64,000 nt of DNA from JBAWWY01 sp037144355. GTDB lineage: Bacteria; Bacillota; Clostridia; Peptostreptococcales; Anaerovoracaceae. The DNA lies in assembly GCA_037144355.1 (NCBI GenBank), contig JBAWWY010000001.1, positions 372,001-436,000 of the forward strand, given 5' to 3'. The notes under the pieces were generated by a model. That model was not told the origin of the DNA and did not search any database. It saw nothing but the letters and a program-made list of their open reading frames with translations. The translations under genes were made by a program, and so were the position numbers. Of the stretch, positions 25,441 through 33,167 are shown in pieces. Position 1 is the stretch's first letter; each line of letters starts with the position of its first letter.

Positions 25441-25463
25441 TTTTTTCCCTCTTCAAAAATTCA

Positions 25464-25484
25464 GGCGGTGAATAATCACCGCCC
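25464..25484 (-). terminator. Intrinsic terminator after the P-loop protein gene
   Basis: On the minus strand GGCGGTGA and TCACCGCC form an 8-bp stem with loop TTAT, followed by TGAATTTTTG. It separates the ileS-rlmN-P-loop unit from the radical SAM operon, or acts as an attenuator inside one long unit. Confidence 0.7.
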
Positions 25485-25509
25485 GATAAATTACCAATAT
25501 TCAATATGA

Positions 25510-25929
25510 TTAACAGATTATCTCATATTTATTTTCAAAAGCTTGAAGTTCGCTGATTTCACTGCTTATACTCAAAACAAATTCTATATTGTATTTTTTA
25601 CCGATTATATTTATCCTATCAAGTAGCCTTGGTAGATTTTCTAACTTGATATGGGCTTGCCTCAGAATGCTATCTATAAATATCATCTCAACATCGTGGT
25701 CTGCACTTATTATCCCATATAAAAACCCTATATATTCGTCCGCGTTGGTCAATTCCTCATATTCATCCATGCTTATCATTCTAATATCATGTTTCAAATC
25801 ATACATTGTAGCATTGTCTTTATTTATAAATACTATATTGCCGCCTTTAATCTCTAGACTGTCGTTGGCAAGGTTTATAATCTTTTTGGTCTTTCCGGAT
25901 CCCTTTTTACCTACAATCAACTTAACCAT
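25510..25929 (-). CDS. Small P-loop protein of unknown function
   Basis: The 139-residue protein starts with a perfect Walker A motif (VGKKGSGKTKKI, residues 6-17). A plausible Walker B is EMIFIDSIL near residue 82-90. The rest is alpha/beta with no recognisable partner domain, so it is far smaller than PilT or RecA ATPases even though similar clostridial proteins have been labelled PilT-like. There is no signal peptide or membrane helix. AGGAGG lies eight bases before ATG. It follows rlmN after 91 bases on the same strand and ends at a terminator. I do not assign a function; nucleotide binding is well supported. Confidence 0.82.
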   Translation of the reverse strand: MVKLIVGKKGSGKTKKIINLANDSLEIKGGNIVFINKDNATMYDLKHDIRMISMDEYEELTNADEYIGFLYGIISADHDVEMIFIDSILRQAHIKLENLPRLLDRINIIGKKYNIEFVLSISSEISELQAFENKYEIIC

Positions 25930-26020
25930 ATGAACCGCCTCCTAAATTAAATAATTTAACTCATTATACACTACTAAATATTGCTGGGCAAGGTTGAACA
26001 AATGAATTTATGAAATATTT

Positions 26021-27037
26021 TTACCTCAATCTCAATTGGCCGCAGGCTGCATCGATATCCTCTCCTAAGCCTCTTCTAACTGTGGTTTCTATGCCGCAAT
26101 CTTCCAGTATTTTCTTGAAAGCTTCAACTTTATCTTTGTAAGAGCCCTGCATCCCTGTTTCATCAACTTCATTGAGCGGAATCAGGTTTACATGGCATAG
26201 CATTCCTCTAAGCAATGCTGCTACTTCCTTTGCATGTTTGTCGGAATCGTTGATTCCTCTTACCAAAGCATACTCAAAGGTTATCCTTCTACTAGTCTTT
26301 GCTGTATGGGCTTTAGCTGCTTCGATAAGTTCTGCCAGCGGATATTTGTTGTTGATAGGCATCATTTCGCTTCTCTGCCTGTCATTCCCCGAGTGGAGTG
26401 ATATAGCTAAATTTACTTGTGGCAAATCTCGTGCGAACTCCTTGATCTTTGGGATTATTCCGCAAGTGGAAACAGTAATGCTTCTCATCCCTATATTCAT
26501 TCCATTCTTGTCATTGATGTTTTCAATAAGGCTCTTTACAGCCTCGTAATTGTCAAATGGTTCTCCCGTTCCCATTATCACTACGTTGCTAATTCTTTCA
26601 TTGACATCTTTCTCAATAGCGACAATCTGATCGGCCATTTCTGAAACATTGAGGTTCCTCTTCAACCCACCGATTCCAGATGCACAGAAGGTGCATCCCA
26701 TTCTGCAGCCAGCCTGGGAGGAAATGCAAACGGAATTGCCGAATTTATATTTCATGAATACTGCTTCGATGGTATTCCCATCTGAAAGCTCAAATAAGTA
26801 TTTCCTAGTTCCATCTTTCTTTGAAATCTGAGTTTTCAAAATTTCCAGTTTTTCAATAAAGGCATTTTCTTCCAGTTTTGCTCTCAATTCCTTGGAAAGA
26901 TCGCTCATCTCCTCAAAATCGTATATCCCCTTATATAGCCACGAATAAACCTGCTTTGCTCTAAACTTCTTTTCGCCAATGCTCTCGAAAAATATTTCAA
27001 GCTCCCTCATGGACATTCTTTTTAAATTTGTTTTCAT
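26021..27037 (-). CDS. rlmN: 23S rRNA (adenine-2503-C2)-methyltransferase
   Basis: The 338-residue radical SAM enzyme methylates C2 of A2503 in 23S rRNA (and A37 of some tRNAs). The cluster motif is CRMGCTFCAS (CxxxCxxC) near residue 108. The second essential cysteine is in the C-terminal ACGQLRLR (about residue 332) and forms the methyl-carrying intermediate. VIMGTGEPFDNYEAV, STCGIIPKI and NLAISLHSGND are further RlmN signatures. The downstream-facing ribosome binding site AGGAG is well placed. It is separated by 20 bases from ileS and is probably cotranscribed with it under the T-box. Confidence 0.95.
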   Translation of the reverse strand: MKTNLKRMSMRELEIFFESIGEKKFRAKQVYSWLYKGIYDFEEMSDLSKELRAKLEENAFIEKLEILKTQISKKDGTRKYLFELSDGNTIEAVFMKYKFGNSVCISSQAGCRMGCTFCASGIGGLKRNLNVSEMADQIVAIEKDVNERISNVVIMGTGEPFDNYEAVKSLIENINDKNGMNIGMRSITVSTCGIIPKIKEFARDLPQVNLAISLHSGNDRQRSEMMPINNKYPLAELIEAAKAHTAKTSRRITFEYALVRGINDSDKHAKEVAALLRGMLCHVNLIPLNEVDETGMQGSYKDKVEAFKKILEDCGIETTVRRGLGEDIDAACGQLRLR

Positions 27038-27057
27038 TATTTTCTCCTAATTATTAA

Positions 27058-30000
27058 CTAAATCTTGATTACATCTATTCCTGTCTTATGACCGTTGAGG
27101 TCAAATTCCTGAAGTGGATCTTCGGTATAAATCATGTGTAAGCCCAGGGTTTCCTTGAGAATATATTCTCTATATTCCTCGATAGCCTCCAATGCCTCAG
27201 GGGTTCCATTAACATATATGGTTATGTTGTCCAACATCATGAAGTCCTTCTGTTTTCTCATCTGTTGAATCTTTGATATCAATTCTCTTGCAATTCCCTC
27301 GGTTCTAAGCTCCTTGGTAATTGTTGTATCTAGAATGGTGAATAGATTGTTTTCCATTGATACTGTAAATCCATCCTTGGAAGAAATATTCACATCAATC
27401 AAGTCTTTTGAGACTGCCATTTCCTGGTTTTCAATTTTCATCATAAGCTCTCCGTTACCTTCGAGCTCTGCCACTGCCTTGGCGGCATCCAGCTTTATCA
27501 ATTCTGCAGCAAAAGCTTTGATTTTAGAACCCATTGCAGGTCCTGCGGTCTTGAAATTCGGTTTAAGCAAGAAGTTCATATATTGGTCAAGGTTCTTTTC
27601 AAAAACCACTTCCTTGACATTCAACTCTTCATTTATCAACCATGTAAGATCTGAAATCATCTCTTCAAATTTTCCATCAACCAGAATTTTAGCTAGTGGC
27701 TGCCTTACTTTTATTCTTTCTTTTTCTCTTGCAGCCCTACCTAGACCTACCAGGTTTCTGACCAGGTCCATTCTAGCCTCAACATTTTTATCAATCAAAC
27801 CTTCATTGGCTTTCGGAAAGAATGCAATATGCACAGATTCTTCCCCAGTAAGATTTGTGTAGATTTCGTCGGAAATAAAAGGAGCAAATGGCGCTGATAG
27901 TCTTGCAACCCCTTCCAGCACTTCATAGGTTGTCCTATATACCGATTTTTTGTCCTGTGTTATTTCTTCTCCCCAGAATCTTCTCCTAGCTCTCCTGATA
28001 TACCAGTTTGATAAATCCTCAGTGACAAATTCCTGGATTTTCCTTACAGCTTTCATCAAATCATAATCTTCCATTTCTCTTGTTACGTCAACAATCAGCT
28101 GGTGATATTTGGATAGTATCCACCTATCCAGTTCAGGTCTCTCATTAAAATCAACAAAAGTTTCTTTTGGATCAATATTGTCCGTATTTGAGTATAGGAC
28201 GAAAAAATTATATACATTTTTTAGAGTTCCAAAGAATTTGCTTTGAACTTCCATTAATCCATCTTCATCGAATTTGGTCGGTGACCAGGTTGGAGAAACA
28301 TGCAGCAAGTACCACCTTGTAGCATCTGCTCCATATTTGTCAAACAATGAAAACGGGTCAACTGTATTTCCCTTTGTCTTGGACATTTTCTTTCCTTCCT
28401 TGTCCAAGATAAGGTCGTTTACCAAAACATTCTTGTATGGGGAAATCCCTTTTACAAATGTTGAAATAGCAATCAGTGAGTAGAACCATCCCCTTGTTTG
28501 ATCTATTCCTTCGCATATATAATCTGCAGGGAACAATTCCGAGTCAAATATATCGGCATTTTCAAAGGGATAGTGATGCTGTGCGTAAGGCATGGCTCCG
28601 CTATCGAACCAGCAGTCTATGACTTCGCTGACCCTGGTCATTGTATCTCCACATTTTTCGCATTTAAGATGTACTTCATCCACATAAGGTCTGTGCATTT
28701 CTATTGATTCGTCAATATTTTCAATCGCCCTCTCAACCAGTTCTTTTCTCGATCCGATTGAAGTGGTGTTTCCACATGAGCATTTCCATATATTTAAAGG
28801 CGTTCCCCAGTATCTGTTTCTTGATATGGCCCAATCGTTGAGATTTTCCAGCCAGTTGCCAAATCTCTTCTCGCCGATAAAATCGGGATGCCAATTAACC
28901 GTATTGTTATTTTTGATTAAAAGCTCCTTGAGCTTGGTCATTTCAATGTACCAGCTTGGTTTTGCATAATAGAGCAAAGGTGTCCCGCATCTCCAACAAT
29001 GTGGGTAATTATGGTCGACTTTTTCCTTGGAGAACAATTTTTCTTCCTTGGCAAGCCATTTTATTATATCCACATCCACATCCATTACAAACTGTCCAAC
29101 CCATGGAGTGACCAGGTATTTCCCATCTTCGCCAACTGGATTAGGCACTGGAAGATCATATCTTTTTCCAGTATTATAATCGTCTTCTCCAAAAGCGGGA
29201 GCAGTATGTACAATTCCAGTACCGTCGGAAGTGGTAACATAATCGGCGCAAGTCACGTAAAATGCTTTCTTGTCAACCTCAACAAAAGGCATAAGCTGCT
29301 CATATTCTAAAAATTCCAGATCCTTGCCCTTCATTCTACTTAATACTTGATATCCCCCATTTCCATCCTCGCCCTTTACTCCCAGAACCTTGTCAGCAAG
29401 AGCTTCAGCAAGATAGAAAATATTGTCGTCTTGTCTTACTCTCACATAATCTATATCGGCTCCTACTGTTAATGCCACATTTGCAGCCAGCGTCCATGGA
29501 GTTGTGGTCCAAGCTAGGAAATATTCGTTTTCGAATTCAGGATTCTTTTTCCTGAATTTGGCTATTACAGTATTGCTTTTAATTTCTTTATATCCGAGGG
29601 CGACCTCATGGGAAGCTAATCCAGTTCCACATCTAGCGCAATAAGGAAGAATCTTGTGCCCTTCATATATATATCCTTCATCAAAGAATTTCTTAAGTAT
29701 CCACCATTCCGTTTCGATATAATTATTGTCAAGAGTGATATAAGGATTGTCCATATCTATCAGATATCCCATCCTTCTAGTCATCTCTCTCCACTGTTTT
29801 TCATATGTGAAAACAGATTCCCTGCACTTCTGGTTGAATTCTTTTATTCCATACTTTTCAATGTCTTTTTTACCGTTCATTTTAAGCTGTTTTTCAACTT
29901 CGATTTCAACCGGCAGACCGTGGGTATCCCATCCAGCCTTTCTTTTTACTTCAAAGCCTTGCATCGTCTTATATCTACACACTGAGTCCTTGAGGGTCCT

Positions 30001-30180
30001 GGAAATTACATGATGGATTCCAGGCTTGCCATTTGCTGTGGGAGGTCCCTCGTAAAATATAAATGAAGGCATTCCCTTTCTCGTCGTGACGCATTTTTCT
30101 AAAAGTTTCTCTTTGTCCCAAAGATCGGACTGTTCATTTTGCACTTCTGCAATTGGCTTGTCGGATAAATTCTTAAACAT
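27058..30180 (-). CDS. ileS: Isoleucyl-tRNA synthetase, long (IleRS2-type) form with altered HIGH motif
   Basis: The 1040-residue class I synthetase charges tRNA-Ile. Order of domains: catalytic Rossmann core with the signature region GPPTANGKPGIHHVISR at 45-61, the CP1 editing domain (about 190-400, with WTTTPWTLAANVAL), the KMSKS loop as KKMSKTKGNT near residue 590, and the anticodon-binding C-terminus. Length and the absence of a C-terminal zinc finger fit the IleRS2 (eukaryote-like) branch, not the 920-residue IleRS1. The class signature HxGH is replaced by GIHH (residues 54-57), known from a mupirocin hyper-resistant subset of IleRS2. A T-box leader with an Ile specifier controls it. Confidence 0.96.
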   Translation of the reverse strand: MFKNLSDKPIAEVQNEQSDLWDKEKLLEKCVTTRKGMPSFIFYEGPPTANGKPGIHHVISRTLKDSVCRYKTMQGFEVKRKAGWDTHGLPVEIEVEKQLKMNGKKDIEKYGIKEFNQKCRESVFTYEKQWREMTRRMGYLIDMDNPYITLDNNYIETEWWILKKFFDEGYIYEGHKILPYCARCGTGLASHEVALGYKEIKSNTVIAKFRKKNPEFENEYFLAWTTTPWTLAANVALTVGADIDYVRVRQDDNIFYLAEALADKVLGVKGEDGNGGYQVLSRMKGKDLEFLEYEQLMPFVEVDKKAFYVTCADYVTTSDGTGIVHTAPAFGEDDYNTGKRYDLPVPNPVGEDGKYLVTPWVGQFVMDVDVDIIKWLAKEEKLFSKEKVDHNYPHCWRCGTPLLYYAKPSWYIEMTKLKELLIKNNNTVNWHPDFIGEKRFGNWLENLNDWAISRNRYWGTPLNIWKCSCGNTTSIGSRKELVERAIENIDESIEMHRPYVDEVHLKCEKCGDTMTRVSEVIDCWFDSGAMPYAQHHYPFENADIFDSELFPADYICEGIDQTRGWFYSLIAISTFVKGISPYKNVLVNDLILDKEGKKMSKTKGNTVDPFSLFDKYGADATRWYLLHVSPTWSPTKFDEDGLMEVQSKFFGTLKNVYNFFVLYSNTDNIDPKETFVDFNERPELDRWILSKYHQLIVDVTREMEDYDLMKAVRKIQEFVTEDLSNWYIRRARRRFWGEEITQDKKSVYRTTYEVLEGVARLSAPFAPFISDEIYTNLTGEESVHIAFFPKANEGLIDKNVEARMDLVRNLVGLGRAAREKERIKVRQPLAKILVDGKFEEMISDLTWLINEELNVKEVVFEKNLDQYMNFLLKPNFKTAGPAMGSKIKAFAAELIKLDAAKAVAELEGNGELMMKIENQEMAVSKDLIDVNISSKDGFTVSMENNLFTILDTTITKELRTEGIARELISKIQQMRKQKDFMMLDNITIYVNGTPEALEAIEEYREYILKETLGLHMIYTEDPLQEFDLNGHKTGIDVIKI

Positions 30181-30204
30181 ATTATATTTCCTCTCCTATA
30201 CAAT

Positions 30205-30460
30205 AAAAAGTCCCTAAGCATCAGCTTAGGGACGATGATTTTCGTGGTACCACCCTAATTATAAACCCGCAATCATTCGCATGGTTTATATCTCAACTTG
30301 CCTAACGGGCAATTCCGGGATTGCCTACTTTATTTCAGCAAACCAGCTCCGGGGTGATTTTCACAGGCATACACCAGAAACCTTGCACCAACCGGTTCCT
30401 CTCTAATGGCTTATGCCAGCTACTGTCCCTTTCACAGCTTTTTAATATTTATCTTTTATA
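30205..30460 (-). promoter_or_regulatory. T-box riboswitch, isoleucine-specific
   Basis: The leader fills the only gene-free stretch over 300 bases in the window (30181-30517). Landmarks in minus-strand order: the stem I region with AGAGAGGAACCGGTTGG and GGTGCAAGGTT; a specifier loop GTGAAAATCACC in which ATC (30356-30358) is an isoleucine codon; the antiterminator bulge GGTGGTACCACG (30243-30254); then the terminator at 30210-30233. Uncharged tRNA-Ile would pair with codon and bulge and allow read-through into ileS. Confidence 0.93.
30210..30233 (-). terminator. T-box terminator hairpin of the ileS leader
   Basis: GTCCCTAAGC, loop TGAT and GCTTAGGGAC form a 10-bp perfect stem followed by TTTTTATTG, 30 bases before the ileS start. 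Confidence 0.92.
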
Positions 30461-30466
30461 ACAAGT

Positions 30467-30496
30467 ATTCTACTTCATTTATGCCGATATTGTCAA
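30467..30496 (-). promoter_or_regulatory. Promoter of the ileS T-box transcript
   Basis: TTGACA (30491-30496), 18 bases, then TAGAAT (30467-30472) on the minus strand, directly upstream of the T-box leader and just past the recX stop. Confidence 0.75.
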
Positions 30497-30517
30497 GGGC
30501 CGAAGCCAACTGCTCCA

Positions 30518-31072
30518 TTACAAGCTGTCTTCATCTTCCATTCCGCTTTGAGAATTCTTGTATTTGTTTATTGCAGACCTGATTATATCATCTCCAAAAC
30601 CCTGGTAACGGAGTTTTCCATATCCCTTTTCCAGTATCTTCCTATCCAAGGTCTTTCCAGATAAGATTTTCTCCAGGATAGCAATGGCATTTTCCTCTTC
30701 CTCAGCATAGGGATAGCCCTCATCAAGTTTGGAAAGCACCAGTTCCTTATCCAATCCTTTTTCAAAAAGTTCGTACTTCAATCTCGTTCTTCCCTTTTTC
30801 CTGCCTTTTCCCTCTTCAATGAATCTATCGCAGTATCTTTCGTCATCAATAAGGCCGAATTCAGCAAGTATTAAAATCACTTGTTGGATTTCCTCTTCAT
30901 GAAAGAGTTTCTTCTTCAAATCCTTGGAAATTTCAGAAACTGTCTTATCCTTGTTTCTCATAAATTTGAGAGCTGCTTCTTTCCCCTGGCGAACTCTTTT
31001 TAAAAACTCTGCAGACTGGCCTTCAGTTTCGTATTCATCCTTGTTGTCAAATATATCCGTTAAACTTGCCAT
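30518..31072 (-). CDS. recX: RecX-family regulatory protein
   Basis: A 184-residue all-helical protein with the three tandem three-helix repeats of RecX. Motifs include RQGKEAALKFMRNKDKTVSEISKDL, the central FGLIDDERYCDRFIEEGKGRKKGRTRLKYELFEKGLDKE (family signature with the conserved R-rich stretch) and the final KLRYQGFGDDIIRSAINKY. RecX binds RecA filaments and limits or tunes recombination. It is not next to recA here; it is the third gene of a unit with a phosphopantetheinyl transferase and an EamA transporter (gap of three bases). GGAGG precedes the ATG. Confidence 0.9.
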   Translation of the reverse strand: MASLTDIFDNKDEYETEGQSAEFLKRVRQGKEAALKFMRNKDKTVSEISKDLKKKLFHEEEIQQVILILAEFGLIDDERYCDRFIEEGKGRKKGRTRLKYELFEKGLDKELVLSKLDEGYPYAEEEENAIAILEKILSGKTLDRKILEKGYGKLRYQGFGDDIIRSAINKYKNSQSGMEDEDSL

Positions 31073-31075
31073 AAT

Positions 31076-31978
31076 TCAACCTCCCGTCTTTTTGCTGGAG
31101 AAGGTTGTACCTAACACACCAATTATAATAAGGCCTGTGCCTATCAGATGGTATGCATAAAAAGGCTCCTTTGCTATGAATACTCCGGCTATTATTGCAA
31201 TGGCGGTGGACATATTCCCAAATAGTGTTGCCTTATATGCTTCCATATGGGCAAGCATATAACTTATAAGCAAAGAAGTAATGAACGTGCAGGTAACCCC
31301 GAGATATATGGCGGCAACTAGGAATCTTGGATTTGTCAATGGGATAAAGTACTCTACCAGTGTGCCATTTTTAATACTAAGCACAATATAGATACAGTTG
31401 ATTAGTACAAAACAAATGGTGACTATAATGGCGCTTATCTCAGAAGGTGTAAATTCACCCCTGATTTTTCTCATTATCACATTAGAGATGGCAAGGGAAA
31501 TACTTGAAAGCAGGATTATTAAAATTCCGAAAAAATTCGGACTGCCTCCTCCCAAGGTATAATTTGCACTCATTGCAATCATTGTTACGACTCCTGATAC
31601 TGACATTACAACAAACACCTTTTGTATGGCATTTGTATATTCCTTCAACATAAAAGAGGCAATAACCATGGTAAGAATAGGAACAGCTGCAAATATTATC
31701 CCAGCTTCAATTGAGGTAGCGTACAAAAATCCAACAGCCTGTAAAACAATGAAACCACCATAATATAATGCGACTGAAACCGCTTTTCTCAGTTTTTTTC
31801 CTTTTAGATTTATCTTGATAATTCTCATCAAGATGGCAATAACAACTGAAATAATTGCAAAATTGAATCTATATGTTGCCAGTATCATTGGGCTGCTTTC
31901 AGTAACACCTATCTTCGCGAAAATAAATGAAAAACCAACCAAAACTGTGAATAATAGGGAAACGAGATAAACTTTCAT
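31076..31978 (-). CDS. EamA/DMT-family transporter (third of three)
   Basis: The 300-residue membrane protein has ten predicted helices in two EamA repeats (GFSFIFAKIGVTESSPMILATYRFNFAII; SLAISNVIMRKIRGEFTPSEISAIIVTICF). It resembles the member at 7.3 kb in layout more than that at 22.9 kb, including the FSFIFAK/LSFMFTK start and the GEFTPSEI/KMFTPVEI loop, though they are well diverged. AGGAG lies upstream of ATG. It lies between the phosphopantetheinyl transferase (10 bases) and recX (3 bases). Substrate unknown. Confidence 0.9.
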   Translation of the reverse strand: MKVYLVSLLFTVLVGFSFIFAKIGVTESSPMILATYRFNFAIISVVIAILMRIIKINLKGKKLRKAVSVALYYGGFIVLQAVGFLYATSIEAGIIFAAVPILTMVIASFMLKEYTNAIQKVFVVMSVSGVVTMIAMSANYTLGGGSPNFFGILIILLSSISLAISNVIMRKIRGEFTPSEISAIIVTICFVLINCIYIVLSIKNGTLVEYFIPLTNPRFLVAAIYLGVTCTFITSLLISYMLAHMEAYKATLFGNMSTAIAIIAGVFIAKEPFYAYHLIGTGLIIIGVLGTTFSSKKTGG

Positions 31979-31988
31979 ATTATACTCC

Positions 31989-32618
31989 TTAAACTTGGAT
32001 TACATTTTCAACTAGCAATGGCAATTTCGAGCAATATGCTCCGACTATACTTTTTGAATTTTTATCACCAAGCTGATACTTTAAGTCCAGGCAGTCAATA
32101 TGCATTCCTTCTATACTATTTATAAATTTACCATTGGAAACTACTGAGAATTTATTGAGACCTTCCGATATTCCTGTTCCCTTTGCTTTGATAAAAGCCT
32201 CTTTTCTAACCCAGATTTCGAAGAAGCTGTTAAATCCATTGGCTTTAAGATATTCTCTTTCCGCATTGGCAAAAAATCTTTCTGCTATTGCCTGGAATCT
32301 TTTCTTGCCAGGGTTATTTATTACGCCTTTTGACTCTTCTCCCAATGCTATCTTGAATTCTATGTCTTCGATGTCAAGTCCTAGCTCTATCTCCTGGACT
32401 CCGCAAATATATAATGTATTTGTATGGCTTATTGAAAAATGAACATTTTCCAAATTGGCAATTTCTGGTTTGCCCTCAATCGTCCTTTTTATCTTGATAC
32501 CATCAATCGGTACTTTTATTTCCTTCCTTAAACAATAATCAAGGAGGCTTCCCTCGAGAAGCTCCCTCCTATTATTTTCGTCCATTTTATTTTTAATTTC
32601 ATGTACATATATAATCAT
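31989..32618 (-). CDS. 4'-phosphopantetheinyl transferase, Sfp-type
   Basis: The 209-residue protein has the two signature blocks of the superfamily: GLDIEDIEF (metal-binding aspartate, after SISHTNTLYICGV) and the ERFFANAEREYLKANG...FEIWVRKEAFIKAKGTGI block with W/KEA. Length fits Sfp-type enzymes, which attach the CoA-derived arm to carrier domains of peptide or polyketide synthases, rather than the 120-residue AcpS. No such synthase is in the window, so it may modify targets elsewhere or serve as the ACP synthase. The ATG lacks an obvious ribosome binding site, suggesting weak translation or a different start. Confidence 0.88.
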   Translation of the reverse strand: MIIYVHEIKNKMDENNRRELLEGSLLDYCLRKEIKVPIDGIKIKRTIEGKPEIANLENVHFSISHTNTLYICGVQEIELGLDIEDIEFKIALGEESKGVINNPGKKRFQAIAERFFANAEREYLKANGFNSFFEIWVRKEAFIKAKGTGISEGLNKFSVVSNGKFINSIEGMHIDCLDLKYQLGDKNSKSIVGAYCSKLPLLVENVIQV

Positions 32619-32700
32619 ATCTGTATTTTACATTCATTCAGACTATAAACCAATATATTTTATTCGCCCGTGCACTTTTTATTTTATATTGCAAATATCA

Positions 32701-33009
32701 CTATTTATTGTCCCCAATTGCTTTTATCTTGCTTATGATCATTTTGTATCCTTCCGCCCCATAAACTAGTGATCGGTTTATGCGGCTTATGGTTGCCGTG
32801 CTTGCCCTGGTGATTTCCTCAATTTCGTTGTAGGTTTTATGGGCATTGAGAAGTTTAGCTACTTCTAATCTTTGAGCCAATGCATGGATTTCCTTCACTG
32901 TACATATGTCTTCAAAGAATCTATAACATTCCTCTTCGTTTTCCAGCAACAAAATAGCTTTAAAAAGTTCATCTGATTCCTTGCATTTGAATTTTGAATC
33001 GTAACTCAT
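32701..33009 (-). CDS. yerC: YerC/YecD-type TrpR-like transcriptional regulator
   Basis: The 102-residue all-helical protein belongs to the Trp repressor superfamily (YerC/YecD branch). A helix-turn-helix spans about residues 55-80 (EVAKLLNAHKTYNEIEEITRASTATISRINRSL), with the conserved CTVKEIHALAQRLE before it. The effector and targets of this branch are not established. GGAGG lies seven bases before ATG. A good sigma-A promoter lies upstream and a 22-base near-palindrome overlaps the predicted start of transcription, which may be an autoregulatory operator. It is divergent from the P-type ATPase gene. Confidence 0.9.
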   Translation of the reverse strand: MSYDSKFKCKESDELFKAILLLENEEECYRFFEDICTVKEIHALAQRLEVAKLLNAHKTYNEIEEITRASTATISRINRSLVYGAEGYKMIISKIKAIGDNK

Positions 33010-33027
33010 AAGTCGACCTCCATTTTT

Positions 33028-33049
33028 GCACTTTAACGCTTTACAGTGC
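33028..33049. promoter_or_regulatory. Candidate operator: 22-bp near-palindrome at the yerC transcription start
   Basis: The 22 bases from GCACTTTAACG to CTTTACAGTGC match their own reverse complement at 18 positions (arms GCACT/AGTGC, inner TAA/TTA and a central GC). It lies 19 bases upstream of the yerC ATG and covers the predicted +1. Confidence 0.55.
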
Positions 33050-33050
33050 T

Positions 33051-33079
33051 ATTATATGCTTGCCTTATTATATTGACAA
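33051..33079 (-). promoter_or_regulatory. Promoter of yerC
   Basis: On the minus strand TTGTCA (33074-33079), exactly 17 bases, then a perfect TATAAT (33051-33056). Its -35 overlaps the TTGACA of the divergent ATPase promoter. Confidence 0.78.
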
Positions 33080-33101
33080 GGTAATTTTTCTGCTTTAACA
33101 T
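33073..33101 (+). promoter_or_regulatory. Possible promoter of the P-type ATPase gene
   Basis: TTGACA (33073-33078), 17 bases, TAACAT (33096-33101). A perfect TATAAT at 33105-33110 is an alternative -10 but has no good -35 at proper distance. Confidence 0.42.
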
Positions 33102-33167
33102 TAATATAATATTTATAAATAATTTGGAAGGGTTTTCCTTCCATAATCAGTAATCCGGGGGTATGGA

